From the NCBI GenBank assembly GCA_002364215.1, contig DEXQ01000015.1, positions 30,098 through 94,097 on the forward strand: a DNA stretch of 64,000 nt, given 5' to 3'. Both the position numbers and the translations under genes were made by a program. Origin of the DNA: Aequorivita sp. UBA3180 (GTDB lineage Bacteria; Bacteroidota; Bacteroidia; Flavobacteriales; Flavobacteriaceae). A model generated the notes under the pieces. That model had not been told where the DNA came from. It saw only the letters and a program-made list of their open reading frames with translations, and did not search any database. This document shows positions 44,822 through 53,658 of this stretch, piece by piece. How positions within the stretch are numbered: the stretch's first letter is position 1; the number at the start of each line of letters is the position of its first letter.

Positions 44822-45618
44822 TTTACGGATAAATAAACAGTTGATGACGACCCATCCTTAATTACTAAATTCCCAGAGGGGTCAAAGGAAGCATCAGAAA
44901 CCTTTCCTAAAGTATCAATATATTTTACCACATTATCCATTACGATAATTTTTCCTCTTAAAAGAAGACCGTCTTCTGCACTGGCAGTTTCTTCATAGAA
45001 AGAATAGCCTTCCGTTGTTTTTCTGAGCAGAAATGTTTTTCCGTCATGGCTATAATTTGAAAATTTGGCATCGGGAAGCAAATTTCCTGAAACCCTTGAA
45101 ACTTTTGGTTGTGTAAGTTCTTCTACTTTTGAATCCGGTTTCAGTTCTATTAAAGAAGCCTTGGCAGTATTTGAGTTATTGTTTAAAAGCATCACCTCTT
45201 TTTGATTTACGTTAAGTAATTCTACACTATTGAATGCCTTGCGGAGGGCATCTTGATAGCTTTTGTCAAATTCCTTATACTTGCTTTTTCCTTCTTGGCT
45301 CCTATAAATTTCATTGTCGTTACAATCTTTTAAAACCACTTGCAGTTTAGTGCCAAACAATGTTTTCAATTCCTCCACATTGGCATAAAGGCCATCACAA
45401 CGGTTTGCGTTTGGGGCCGAATCTGCCAAATAAGCATTGAAACCGCTTTTTTCAAAATAAAACTTGGTCATTGAATTTAATTGAAATTGATCCTTTGATT
45501 TAAGAAAATCAAACTGATCAGGAACAATTACGTAACTATAATCGTTCAAGTTTGTTTGCTGTGCATATAAGTTTATCGATAAAAATAAGGCAGTTACTAG
45601 CAGTAAAAATCGTGTCAT
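44818..45618 (-). CDS. Exported protein of unknown function
   Basis: 266 residues with a signal peptide (FLLLVTALFLSINLYAQQ) and no domain I can name. The middle part (DFLKSKDQFQLNSMTKFYFEK; KTLFGTKLQVVLKDCNDNEIYRS) looks like a soluble alpha/beta periplasmic domain; the C-terminal 80 residues are probably beta-strand rich (GKTFLLRKTTEGYSFYEE). It overlaps the next gene upstream by 4 nt and belongs with the two further exported proteins up to 47580. Confidence 0.75.
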   Translation of the reverse strand: MTRFLLLVTALFLSINLYAQQTNLNDYSYVIVPDQFDFLKSKDQFQLNSMTKFYFEKSGFNAYLADSAPNANRCDGLYANVEELKTLFGTKLQVVLKDCNDNEIYRSQEGKSKYKEFDKSYQDALRKAFNSVELLNVNQKEVMLLNNNSNTAKASLIELKPDSKVEELTQPKVSRVSGNLLPDAKFSNYSHDGKTFLLRKTTEGYSFYEETASAEDGLLLRGKIIVMDNVVKYIDTLGKVSDASFDPSGNLVIKDGSSSTVYLSVN

Positions 45619-47030
45619 TCTTCGTCAATTATAATGTTAAACCCTAATTGTAAAGATACACTTTTTGCTTTTGCTAAATTGCCATACCTTATAAGATTGT
45701 CAGCTGCGAGATAAAAGTTAAGTTTACCAATATCAGTAGAAACCCCTAACCCAACATTTGAAAACGAATATGGATCTACTGTATATGTTGCTTTTGCAGA
45801 TAAATAGTCAGTAATTCTTCTGTGATAGAACAAGGTTCCTGCCATTTGGGCTCCTTTGGGTCTAAACATAGCGTAAAATTGCAAACCTACATTTTGCTTA
45901 TGAAGCTTTCCTCCGCCCATATTTAAGCAATCACAATCGCCAGCGCTATTGAATCTTCCAAAACCGAAACTTAGCCCAGCATTCAATTTTGTAGGACGAA
46001 ACTGTGTATATGAATTATGAAGCGTATCAATAGGAATTTCACGTTCTATTTCATCTTCGAGGTTATCATAATACGGAAGCGTGGAATCTCCTTCATTAAG
46101 CGCTGGAAAAATTAAGTTTATCCCGTCCAAAGTATAAGTTCCATGCGCCCGATAGCTTTCCACATCTTTTGAGTGAAAAATTGCACCCACATCCAGCGCA
46201 CTGGCCGTAAGTGTCCATGCTTCATTAATATCATAAGTAAAGCCTAGGTCTAGCCCTACCCCAATATTTCCACCAAAAAAAGCACGGCCTAAAATTTCAT
46301 TTGTAACTTGTGATGCACCATCTAAATCCCTCAAGGAAGCATAGCCCGAAGTCTGAACACTTACATCTGCATTTTGAACAATGTGCTCATAAATATTTTC
46401 TGAATCATTATCACCCAATCGGGTTATGAAGGTTCCTGTATTATTCACACTTCGGTAACTGAACATACTTGAATACAGTTTTAATCGCGCGCCCACCGTT
46501 AGTTTATCACTGATTTGTTTATTTAATCCAAAATGGTAGACAGTCATAAAATCACCAGTGGTACTTATTTCACCCAAATTAAAAGGATAGTCTAGATAAT
46601 CCCTATTTCCTTCCCATGCCAGAATTGCCAAATCCTTCGGAAAATAGACTATAAAGTCAAATTCCTGATAAATTCCGCCAGAAAAATAGATATCATTTTT
46701 TGCACGCCAACCAAAATTGAGAAGCTCCAATTGTTGGGTAGCGGTGAAGAAATCTGTATGCTTCATTTCAAATAACTTTTGCGTAATACGGCCATTGATA
46801 TTATCATTTCCATCTTTGAAAATATCATAAACCGAAACGCCCGACGAACCTCCGTTAAAATGGATTTGCGACAACAATGGAATTCCGTAGTGTTTCTGTT
46901 GAGTTACTTTACTCCCGGGGTTTAGCATTAAGGATTGGGGAATGTCATCAAAACCATAGAGGATTTGCTTATTTTGGGAAATAGCCAAAAAGCCCACGAG
47001 GGATAGTATGTAGGTAAATAAGTTTCGCAT
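45615..47030 (-). CDS. DUF5723-like outer-membrane barrel protein
   Basis: 471 residues, signal peptide (TYILSLVGFLAISQNKQ), then alternating hydrophobic/polar segments and short turns typical of a porin-like barrel (YHFGLNKQISDKLTVGARLKLY; LGFTYDINEAWTLTASALDVGA). It resembles the Bacteroidota DUF5723 family, proteins of unknown function sometimes found with gliding/secretion or envelope genes. Translationally coupled to its neighbours (4-nt overlap downstream, 4-nt gap upstream). Confidence 0.75.
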   Translation of the reverse strand: MRNLFTYILSLVGFLAISQNKQILYGFDDIPQSLMLNPGSKVTQQKHYGIPLLSQIHFNGGSSGVSVYDIFKDGNDNINGRITQKLFEMKHTDFFTATQQLELLNFGWRAKNDIYFSGGIYQEFDFIVYFPKDLAILAWEGNRDYLDYPFNLGEISTTGDFMTVYHFGLNKQISDKLTVGARLKLYSSMFSYRSVNNTGTFITRLGDNDSENIYEHIVQNADVSVQTSGYASLRDLDGASQVTNEILGRAFFGGNIGVGLDLGFTYDINEAWTLTASALDVGAIFHSKDVESYRAHGTYTLDGINLIFPALNEGDSTLPYYDNLEDEIEREIPIDTLHNSYTQFRPTKLNAGLSFGFGRFNSAGDCDCLNMGGGKLHKQNVGLQFYAMFRPKGAQMAGTLFYHRRITDYLSAKATYTVDPYSFSNVGLGVSTDIGKLNFYLAADNLIRYGNLAKAKSVSLQLGFNIIIDEE

Positions 47031-47034
47031 TGTA

Positions 47035-47580
47035 TTAGTATTCCAAAAAGTAGGTGGTTTTGGATTTTAAGTTTAATGTACCTTCCAGATTTTCGTTGGA
47101 AGAAGGTATGGTTACCGTAACCACAACCTTATGTGCCTGCGTAAGGCTAAGTATATCATCACCCTCAACGTTTTCAATGTATTCGGTGATTACCGGAGCC
47201 GTTGGCATTCCTTCAGAAACGGAAGTTCCTGCTACATAAGTGGTATCATTTGCCTCGCTTAGAAACTGAAAATCTACTTGGAAACTTCTAGGGATGCTAT
47301 TGGTGAACTTAAAATAAAATTCAGCGCGCTTAAGACTTTCCTGCAATGTACTATCATCAAGAAATTTAATCTCAGTAGTGTCTGTAACGGTAAGAATTGG
47401 ATTTGAATTTATAGAATCATAAAATTGGTTTGCATTCAGGTTGAAGTATATTAAATCTAGCTCTACTACGGGAGTTAGGGCAATATCTTCAGCTTGATCA
47501 AAATCGGTATCCTTTATGCAAGCCGAAAAGAATAGGCAAGCACAGACCATTATAATGGAACGGGATATGGTTTTATTCAT
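47035..47580 (-). CDS. Lipoprotein of unknown function
   Basis: 181 residues with a lipobox ending in FFSAC (Cys at about 21). The rest is predicted beta-rich: EFYFKFTNSIPRSFQVDFQFLSE, HKVVVTVTIPSSNENLEGTLNLKSK, the latter resembling an Ig-like sandwich. First gene of the three-gene exported set ending at 44818. No family recognised. Confidence 0.75.
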   Translation of the reverse strand: MNKTISRSIIMVCACLFFSACIKDTDFDQAEDIALTPVVELDLIYFNLNANQFYDSINSNPILTVTDTTEIKFLDDSTLQESLKRAEFYFKFTNSIPRSFQVDFQFLSEANDTTYVAGTSVSEGMPTAPVITEYIENVEGDDILSLTQAHKVVVTVTIPSSNENLEGTLNLKSKTTYFLEY

Positions 47581-47630
47581 ATATGGGGATAATTTACCTG
47601 TTGTTAACGTACTTTTATGCAGGATTATTA

Positions 47631-48320
47631 CTACAAATGCTTTTTAATTTCAGAAAGTTCGCTAATGGCGAAGTGTGGTGCCGTAGCAATTTCATTCCTA
47701 TAGTTAAAAAACAAGGTGTACATTCCAGCTTTTTGCGCCCCGATAATATCTGCTTCCAGGCTATCACCAATCATAACACTTTTTTTTGATGCAACCGAAG
47801 CTTTCATTAGGGCGGTTTCAAATATAACAGGATGGGGCTTCTTTAACCCTACCTCTTCCGAAGTTGTAATGGTGTTAAAATATTTTTTTATACCGCTATT
47901 TTGAAGTTTTAGGTGCTGCACCTCTTCAAAACCATTGGTTATGATGTGCAATTTATAGGTTTGGGAAAGATAGTCAAGAATATCAACAGCGCCGATAAAA
48001 AGGTGGTTATCCACAGGCAGTTCTTCAATATAGCAATGCGCAACAGAATCAATGGTTTTCAGTGGAAGTTTTAATTGGAAACTAGCGAAAGTTTCTGTCA
48101 ATCTCCCTCTTCGAAGTTGTTCTTTACTTACACGGTCTTCCCGATATTTTTTCCAATAATCAAGATTTATGGGTTCATATACTTTCAAAAAATCGACCAA
48201 TGGCAATTCAATTTTGTGCTTTTTGAAAACCCTTTCAAACGCCAGACCTGAATTTTTATCAAAATCCCAAAGGGTGTGGTCCAAATCAAAAAAAACATCG
48301 GTTATCTCACTTTTCTGCAT
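47631..48320 (-). CDS. YjjG-family HAD noncanonical pyrimidine nucleotidase
   Basis: 229 residues. HAD motif I is FFDLDHTLWDFD, motif II is in LHIITNGFEEV, the motif III Lys in GLKKPHP and motif IV in MIGDSLEADIIGA. YjjG-type enzymes dephosphorylate noncanonical pyrimidine nucleotides and clean the nucleotide pool. The gene overlaps the deacetylase-like gene upstream by 14 nt. Confidence 0.88.
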   Translation of the reverse strand: MQKSEITDVFFDLDHTLWDFDKNSGLAFERVFKKHKIELPLVDFLKVYEPINLDYWKKYREDRVSKEQLRRGRLTETFASFQLKLPLKTIDSVAHCYIEELPVDNHLFIGAVDILDYLSQTYKLHIITNGFEEVQHLKLQNSGIKKYFNTITTSEEVGLKKPHPVIFETALMKASVASKKSVMIGDSLEADIIGAQKAGMYTLFFNYRNEIATAPHFAISELSEIKKHL

Positions 48321-49605
48321 ATTCCTGTAATTTTTCAGCTAAAATCTTTCGCCAAACTTTATTGTTTTCTTCCGAAGAAAAATCGCTGTTTGAAAATATC
48401 ATAGTAAAAGTTCCATTTACCTTTTCTACGGCAGCAATGGTATTATTTACAGTTTTTTCAATGTCTGATGCATATTTCTTCTGAAAAGCCAAAGTTGTCA
48501 TCGCGATGGGATGCACAACCAGAGGTGTTTTTATTTCATAATCCAAATCATAAAAAAGAAAAGGTGTACAGGTACCGGCCCTGAAACCCACGGTATCGCG
48601 AAAGACCATTGTAAAATCACGCTTTACCTCCAACTCTACCAAATGACGATATATGTCGGGCAAATTCACCAAAAACTCAGAATTCAGGGAACTGCCGAGA
48701 GAACGGTTGGTGATCTCTTCCATTCGGCGTTTTTCGGCTTTTAAGATTTCATAATTGCTGAGGGCATTAAAGGAAAAAATAAGCCCTACCTCTTTATAGT
48801 CTGATACAAACTTTATCAACATTTTAAACTTTTGTCGATGCGTGTTCATACTCTCGTTAAAAGACAGTGCATTCCCCAAAATAAAAAATACCGTTAAACT
48901 AAAATCGCTTCTCGTGGCCTTGTTTATAATCCATTTAAAAGTATCCAACGGATCGCGTTTTAAGCCTAAAATTACCTGTGTTCTATTTAAAATATTTCGA
49001 AATTTCCCTTGAAAAAAACTATCAAAATAACCTATCACGGAGCGAAAAACCCCCTTCTGTTTGTAAGCGTAGGGCTGCGAAGCGAGAATAACGGGATGTA
49101 TCTTAATCCTTTTTTCAGGAAACAACATATCCGGAAAAACCTCTAAAAGTTTAGTCTTAAAAAGGTGTGCCCAAATATCCACAACTGGCTGTTGTAGAAA
49201 TCCGTGCTTAAATGCCAAGCTTTCCGAAGCCATGAAACGCCCCACTTCGTCTTTTACGTGGGGAAGATATTCCTCATATCTTGTTATCATAAAAAAGCTT
49301 GCTGAGAAAATATCAAAAGGAAGAGCGCTATTATTTGAAACAGAAAAAAAGCCAAAAGTATCTCCCCATTTTTTTACCGAAACATCAATTGCCTCAAGAC
49401 CTTGCTGTTCTAACAGTCCATAACTTTGAAAAAACAGTTCGTTGCCCAATGGCTTTTTTACATATGAAATTTTAGGGCCGCCGTGAGCAATAAATTCTTC
49501 AATTTCAGAAGTAAACGCAACTTCAATTCCTAAGATTCGAAGACAAATATGCTTAAAAATATAGGAAATACGGGGAGTGAGCTTTTGAGTGTAAATTAAT
49601 AGCAT
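48307..49605 (-). CDS. Polysaccharide-deacetylase-like protein (DUF7033 type)
   Basis: 432 residues, no signal peptide. The N-terminal part (about 1-130, LLIYTQKLTPRISYIFKHIC) matches flavobacterial proteins annotated as polysaccharide deacetylase family, and the C-terminal half has the expected alpha/beta barrel pattern (LIFSFNALSNYEIL; FRDTVGFRAGTCTPFLFYDL). The canonical metal motif TFDD...HxxxH is not evident, so a NodB-type activity is doubtful. It precedes the HAD nucleotidase with overlap and follows radC by 6 nt. Confidence 0.65.
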   Translation of the reverse strand: MLLIYTQKLTPRISYIFKHICLRILGIEVAFTSEIEEFIAHGGPKISYVKKPLGNELFFQSYGLLEQQGLEAIDVSVKKWGDTFGFFSVSNNSALPFDIFSASFFMITRYEEYLPHVKDEVGRFMASESLAFKHGFLQQPVVDIWAHLFKTKLLEVFPDMLFPEKRIKIHPVILASQPYAYKQKGVFRSVIGYFDSFFQGKFRNILNRTQVILGLKRDPLDTFKWIINKATRSDFSLTVFFILGNALSFNESMNTHRQKFKMLIKFVSDYKEVGLIFSFNALSNYEILKAEKRRMEEITNRSLGSSLNSEFLVNLPDIYRHLVELEVKRDFTMVFRDTVGFRAGTCTPFLFYDLDYEIKTPLVVHPIAMTTLAFQKKYASDIEKTVNNTIAAVEKVNGTFTMIFSNSDFSSEENNKVWRKILAEKLQEYAEK

Positions 49606-49611
49606 ATCGGG

Positions 49612-50307
49612 TTACAGCATATTTTCATCGGCAAAGCTAAAGTACGCTTTTTCAGTAATTATAAGGTGGTCTAGTACTTTTATGTCCAAACTCTCCCCGG
49701 CGGTTTTAAGCTTTTTAGTAAGCTGAATGTCTGCCTGGCTGGGCTTTAAGGTACCCGAAGGATGGTTATGTGCCAAAATAATACCCACGGCACCCAGTTG
49801 CAACGCCTCCTTAAACGCCAACCGGACATCGACCACCGTACCGGTAATTCCACCTTTGCTGAGCTGTGCGCTTTTAATAATTTTATTTGAATTGTTTAGG
49901 TAAAGTATCCAAAATTCCTCGTGAGGTAGTTCCCCGATAATGGGTTGTACAAATTCAAATACGGAATTACTGGAAGTGATTTTTTTTCGTTCCAAAGCTT
50001 CTCCGTTTCTTCTTCTTCGGCCTAATTCCATTGCTGCGGCAATGCTTATAGCCTTGGCCTCGCCTATGCCCTTAAACTCCATCAATTCAGGAATGGAAAG
50101 CCTACCAAGCTCGCTTAAGTTGTTACTGACAGAAGCCAAGATGCGCTGGCTCAAGGAAACGGCACTTTCGTTCCGACTGCCGGAACCTATTAAAATTGCA
50201 ATTAACTCTGCATCGCTCAATGCAGTTCGACCTTTCAAAAGTAACTTTTCGCGAGGGCGGTCGTCTTCGTTCCAGTTTTTTATGGAAAAGGAGTTGCTTT
50301 CTTCCAT
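49612..50307 (-). CDS. radC: RadC family JAB/MPN-domain protein
   Basis: 231 residues. An N-terminal helix-hairpin-helix-like part (RLSIPELMEFKGIGEAKAI) precedes the JAB domain with metal motif HNHPSG in ILAHNHPSGTLKPSQAD. The historical link of RadC to DNA repair is weak; the JAB fold suggests a metallo-isopeptidase or related activity. Complete length. Confidence 0.9.
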   Translation of the reverse strand: MEESNSFSIKNWNEDDRPREKLLLKGRTALSDAELIAILIGSGSRNESAVSLSQRILASVSNNLSELGRLSIPELMEFKGIGEAKAISIAAAMELGRRRRNGEALERKKITSSNSVFEFVQPIIGELPHEEFWILYLNNSNKIIKSAQLSKGGITGTVVDVRLAFKEALQLGAVGIILAHNHPSGTLKPSQADIQLTKKLKTAGESLDIKVLDHLIITEKAYFSFADENML

Positions 50308-50430
50308 ACCTTAAGCTTTTCATTAAAGATAATAATGTATGTTTAAACAACACAGAGATTTGAAAACAATCTTTATAAACCCTGATTTTAAAGTTATAAT
50401 GAATACATTTATTACTTAAATATATAGAAG

Positions 50431-50871
50431 ATGAAATCACTTTTTGAAAACGAAGCATATTCTGAAATAAAGGAAAGGCTGAATAAGCTTAGTAGCCAAA
50501 GTGGACGCAAATGGGGAAAGATGGACGTTGCCCAAATGTTGCACCACTGCCAGCAGCCCTTAAATGTTTCATTGGGCAAGGGCAATGTGAAAAAACAATT
50601 TTTTCCACTAGCCTTTCTGTTTAAGGCAATGTTGTATAACGACAAACCATGGAAACAGAATTTACCAACTGCAAGGAGTTTTAAAATTTCCGGCAGTAAG
50701 GATTTTGATACAGAAAAGTATGAGCTTGCAAAATTGATAGACCAATTTCACGAGATGAAAGATGAAACGCAATGGGAGCCACACCCTGTTTTTGGAAAAT
50801 TCACTCCCCAACAATGGGGCCAGATGCAATACAAGCATTTAGACCATCATTTAAAGCAGTTTGGGCTTTAA
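50431..50871 (+). CDS. DUF1569 (DinB-like) domain protein
   Basis: 146 residues, all-helical, with MDVAQMLHHCQQPLNVSLG and a C-terminal MQYKHLDHHLKQFGL; spaced His residues fit the DinB/YfiT metal-binding four-helix fold of DUF1569. Function unknown. It stands alone, diverging from radC. Confidence 0.82.
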   Translation: MKSLFENEAYSEIKERLNKLSSQSGRKWGKMDVAQMLHHCQQPLNVSLGKGNVKKQFFPLAFLFKAMLYNDKPWKQNLPTARSFKISGSKDFDTEKYELAKLIDQFHEMKDETQWEPHPVFGKFTPQQWGQMQYKHLDHHLKQFGL

Positions 50872-50892
50872 TTTTTCAATATCTTATATAAA

Positions 50893-50922
50893 TAAAAAGT
50901 CCATACTTTTACATATGGACTT
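50893..50922 (-). terminator. Rho-independent terminator after tRNA-Arg
   Basis: Minus strand: AAGTCCATA, 8-nt loop, TATGGACTT then TTTATTT; 9-bp perfect stem beginning 11 nt beyond the tRNA 3' end. Confidence 0.85.
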
Positions 50923-50932
50923 CTCTCTCAAG

Positions 50933-51006
50933 TGACCGCGGAGGGATTCAAACCCCCAACCCTCAGAGCCGAAATCTGATGCGCTATTCAGTTGCGCCAC
51001 GCGGCC
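50933..51006 (-). tRNA. tRNA-Arg (anticodon UCG)
   Basis: 74 nt on the minus strand. Acceptor stem GGCCGCG / CGCGGTC (one G-U), D arm GCGC...GCGC, anticodon stem TCAGA / TCTGA with loop TTTCGGC giving anticodon UCG, T arm with loop TTTGAAT. Discriminator A; the 3' CCA is not encoded (next bases CTT). It reads CGA and CGN codons. It follows yqeY by 38 nt and is probably co-transcribed with it. Confidence 0.93.
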
Positions 51007-51044
51007 TTGTCATTCCCACAAAAGCGGAAATTCAATTTATATAT

Positions 51045-51494
51045 CTAAGAAAGTCTTGACTTTACAATTGTTGAAATGGTTTTGCCATCTGCTTTTCCTG
51101 CAACCCTTGCGCTGGCCAAGCCCATTACTTTTCCCATATCGGCCATAGAGGAAGCCCCACTTTCAATGATGATTTGATCAACAATTTTACCCACTTCTTC
51201 TTCACTTAATTGTTTTGGTAAAAACTGTTCTATCACCTGTGCTTGGGCCAATTCTGGCTCGGCAAGATCCTCGCGCCCCTGCTCTTTATAAATTGCGGCA
51301 CTGTCCCTGCGTTGCTTTACCTGCTTTTGTAACAATTTTATTTCTTCCTCTTCGGTCAAATCTGCTTTGGAACCCGTTTCGGTCTGTGCCAAAAGCAGGG
51401 CAGATTTTACGGAACGCAAAGCTTCCAAAGACTGGGTGTCCTTAGATTTCATTGCGGTTTTCATTGCATCCATTATCTTTTCCTGTAAGCTCAT
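51045..51494 (-). CDS. GatB/YqeY domain protein
   Basis: 149 residues, helical: MSLQEKIMDAMKTAMKSKDT, EIKLLQKQVKQRRDSAAIY, then MADMGKVMGLASARVAGKADG, the tail domain shared with GatB. Role in cells unclear (tRNA-binding tail domain). Often found after ftsZ in Flavobacteria; here separated by a terminator. Confidence 0.92.
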   Translation of the reverse strand: MSLQEKIMDAMKTAMKSKDTQSLEALRSVKSALLLAQTETGSKADLTEEEEIKLLQKQVKQRRDSAAIYKEQGREDLAEPELAQAQVIEQFLPKQLSEEEVGKIVDQIIIESGASSMADMGKVMGLASARVAGKADGKTISTIVKSRLS

Positions 51495-51581
51495 TCCATT
51501 GTTTTTAATAGCGTACGAAGATACTTAATTCAACCGAAATTCGAAATAGTATTATTAGTTTTATAAATGAATAGATTTTAC

Positions 51582-51616
51582 AAAAAAGGCCCAAACTCAA
51601 TTAAGAAATTCGGGCC
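51582..51616 (-). terminator. Rho-independent terminator of the division and cell-wall operon
   Basis: Minus strand: GGCCCGAATTT, 7-nt loop, GAGTTTGGGCC (11 pairs with three G-U) then TTTTTT, 27 nt after the ftsZ stop. Confidence 0.88.
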
Positions 51617-51642
51617 CCTGCTTTAAGTGAAAAAAATATCAC

Positions 51643-53619
51643 TTAGTCAACATTATCGTGTAAATATGAATTGTTCTTACGCAATTCAATTTCATCATCT
51701 TCTGTATTTACAGATGTTCTAGAAATGTTAGGTTCGCTTTTTGTTTCGTTAAGATCAATGCCCATACGTTTATAAGCAGGTTGCTTTTCAATCTCATCGA
51801 TACGGGAAGGACTGTTTTTGAATTTATAATTAAACTCCTTCATTTTTCTTTTACGTTCTTCAGTACGGTCGCTCAATATTTTTGAAATCGGTGAATTTAA
51901 TGGATCTTCTTCACCTTGGGTTTCCACTTCTTTTGAATTGGGTTCCGCAACCGTTCGTTTTTCGAAAATAATTTCTTCCTCTTCTATTTCTTCGGCAACC
52001 AATTTTGCAGGCTTGGCATTATTTAATTGATTTTCTACTTCTTGGTAGTCATCCAAGCTATAACGCTTTATTCCTTCACCAGATACTTCGGTAACCGGGA
52101 TAACCTCAATGTGATCCTGAACTTCTATCTCGCCCAGATCAAAGAAAACAGTTTCCTCCTTTTTTTCCTTTTCAGAAGATTTTTTTGAAGCTGAGTTTAT
52201 AGGAAGATCAAACATCAACATCTGCTCATCACTTTCTTCGGAAGAAGGTGTAACAGTTTCAGAATCCTTTTCGGTTTCCTTCTTTGGAGCTTCAAGAATC
52301 ACAAATTCGTTAACGTTAATTTTATTGACTTCCACTTGATTGAATTCCTCTATATTCTTTGCTTCCACTTCTTCATAAGAAACATTAAGGTTCTTCAACA
52401 ATTCCGAAGTTTTAATGTAGCCTTCAAATGGCAGTTTCTCTTCCACTTCTGCAGTATCAAAAAGTGTGTGTTTTACCACTGGAGCTTCGGCTCTAGGTTT
52501 TGTGCTTAAAGGTTGCTCTGGCAATCGTACTGGGCTAGCTGTTGCCTTTGGTGTAAGACTCTGTTCTGCTCTTTGTTCATCCTCAAGTGTGTGGATTATT
52601 TTTTTTGTTTCAGTATTTACTATTTCGTTTTGCTGTTCCACATTGAAACCCGTTGCAATAACAGTGATTGAAATAGAACCCTCAAGACTTTCTTCTTCAC
52701 CCACACCCATAATGATATTCGCGCTGTGGCCAGCTTCATCCTGGATGTGATCACTGATTTCGCCAATTTCATCTATGGTGATTTCATCAGAACCAGAAAC
52801 GATAAGCAGCAATACGTTTTTGGCGCCTTTTATTTTATTATCATTCAATAAAGGAGAATCCAATGCTTTGCCAATAGCTTCTTTGGCTCTATTGGCGCCA
52901 GAAGCAGTGGCGCTCCCCATTATGGCCGTACCACTATTGGCAAGTACGGTTTTTGCATCACGAAGGTCAATGTTTTGCGTGTAGTGATGTGTAATAACTT
53001 CGGCAATACCACGAGCAGCGGTGGCCAAAACCTCATCAGCTTTTGAAAAACCTGCCTTAAAACCAAGGTTTCCATATACCTCTCGCAGTTTATTATTGTT
53101 TATTACTACTAAGGAATCCACATTTTGGCGCAGTTTTTCAACCCCAATTTGAGCTTGGTCGTTTCGAGTTTTTCCTTCAAACTGGAATGGAATGGTTACA
53201 ATTCCAACCGTCAGGATATCCATATCTTTGGCCATTTTTGCAATAATTGGCGCTGCACCAGTTCCGGTACCACCGCCCATTCCGGCAGTGATGAAAATCA
53301 TTTTGGTATTGGTGGTGAGCATACTGCGGATTTCTTCCATGCTTTCCACGGCAGACTGTTCACCAACTTTAGGGTTAGCACCGGCTCCCAGACCTTCGGT
53401 GAGCGAAACCCCCAATTGGATCTTAATAGGCACAGGGCTATTTTCCAAGGCTTGGGCATCTGTGTTGCATATTACAAAGTCAACTCCCTTTATGCCCTGG
53501 CTGAACATATGGTTAATGGCGTTACTTCCCCCGCCCCCTACACCAATAACCTTTATCACATTGGATTGGTTTTTTGGAAGGTCGAAAGAAATGTTGTCAA
53601 ATTCTGTTTTGCTGCTCAT
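51643..53619 (-). CDS. ftsZ: Cell division protein FtsZ, long-tailed
   Basis: Tubulin-like GTPase that forms the Z ring. 658 residues against about 380 in E. coli. The GTPase domain (about 20-335) shows GGGGSNA at 28-34 and the tubulin signature GGGTGTG at 115-121. The remaining 320 residues are an acidic, low-complexity linker rich in Glu, Lys and Ser, with a conserved-looking short helix AYKRMGIDLNE about 30 residues from the end that may be the FtsA-binding peptide. Long FtsZ tails are known in Bacteroidota. Last gene of the cluster, 39 nt after ftsA. Confidence 0.97.
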   Translation of the reverse strand: MSSKTEFDNISFDLPKNQSNVIKVIGVGGGGSNAINHMFSQGIKGVDFVICNTDAQALENSPVPIKIQLGVSLTEGLGAGANPKVGEQSAVESMEEIRSMLTTNTKMIFITAGMGGGTGTGAAPIIAKMAKDMDILTVGIVTIPFQFEGKTRNDQAQIGVEKLRQNVDSLVVINNNKLREVYGNLGFKAGFSKADEVLATAARGIAEVITHHYTQNIDLRDAKTVLANSGTAIMGSATASGANRAKEAIGKALDSPLLNDNKIKGAKNVLLLIVSGSDEITIDEIGEISDHIQDEAGHSANIIMGVGEEESLEGSISITVIATGFNVEQQNEIVNTETKKIIHTLEDEQRAEQSLTPKATASPVRLPEQPLSTKPRAEAPVVKHTLFDTAEVEEKLPFEGYIKTSELLKNLNVSYEEVEAKNIEEFNQVEVNKINVNEFVILEAPKKETEKDSETVTPSSEESDEQMLMFDLPINSASKKSSEKEKKEETVFFDLGEIEVQDHIEVIPVTEVSGEGIKRYSLDDYQEVENQLNNAKPAKLVAEEIEEEEIIFEKRTVAEPNSKEVETQGEEDPLNSPISKILSDRTEERKRKMKEFNYKFKNSPSRIDEIEKQPAYKRMGIDLNETKSEPNISRTSVNTEDDEIELRKNNSYLHDNVD

Positions 53620-53658
53620 ATTTTTTTTATTTGTGGTCCTTTCTTTTTCTATTTGTCA

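Noticed and set aside
51624..51645. Hairpin TAAGTGA / TCACTTA at the ftsZ stop codon as a second terminator
   Set aside because: Only seven A/T-rich pairs overlapping the stop codon and an 8-nt A-rich loop; the stronger stem at 51582-51616 explains termination.
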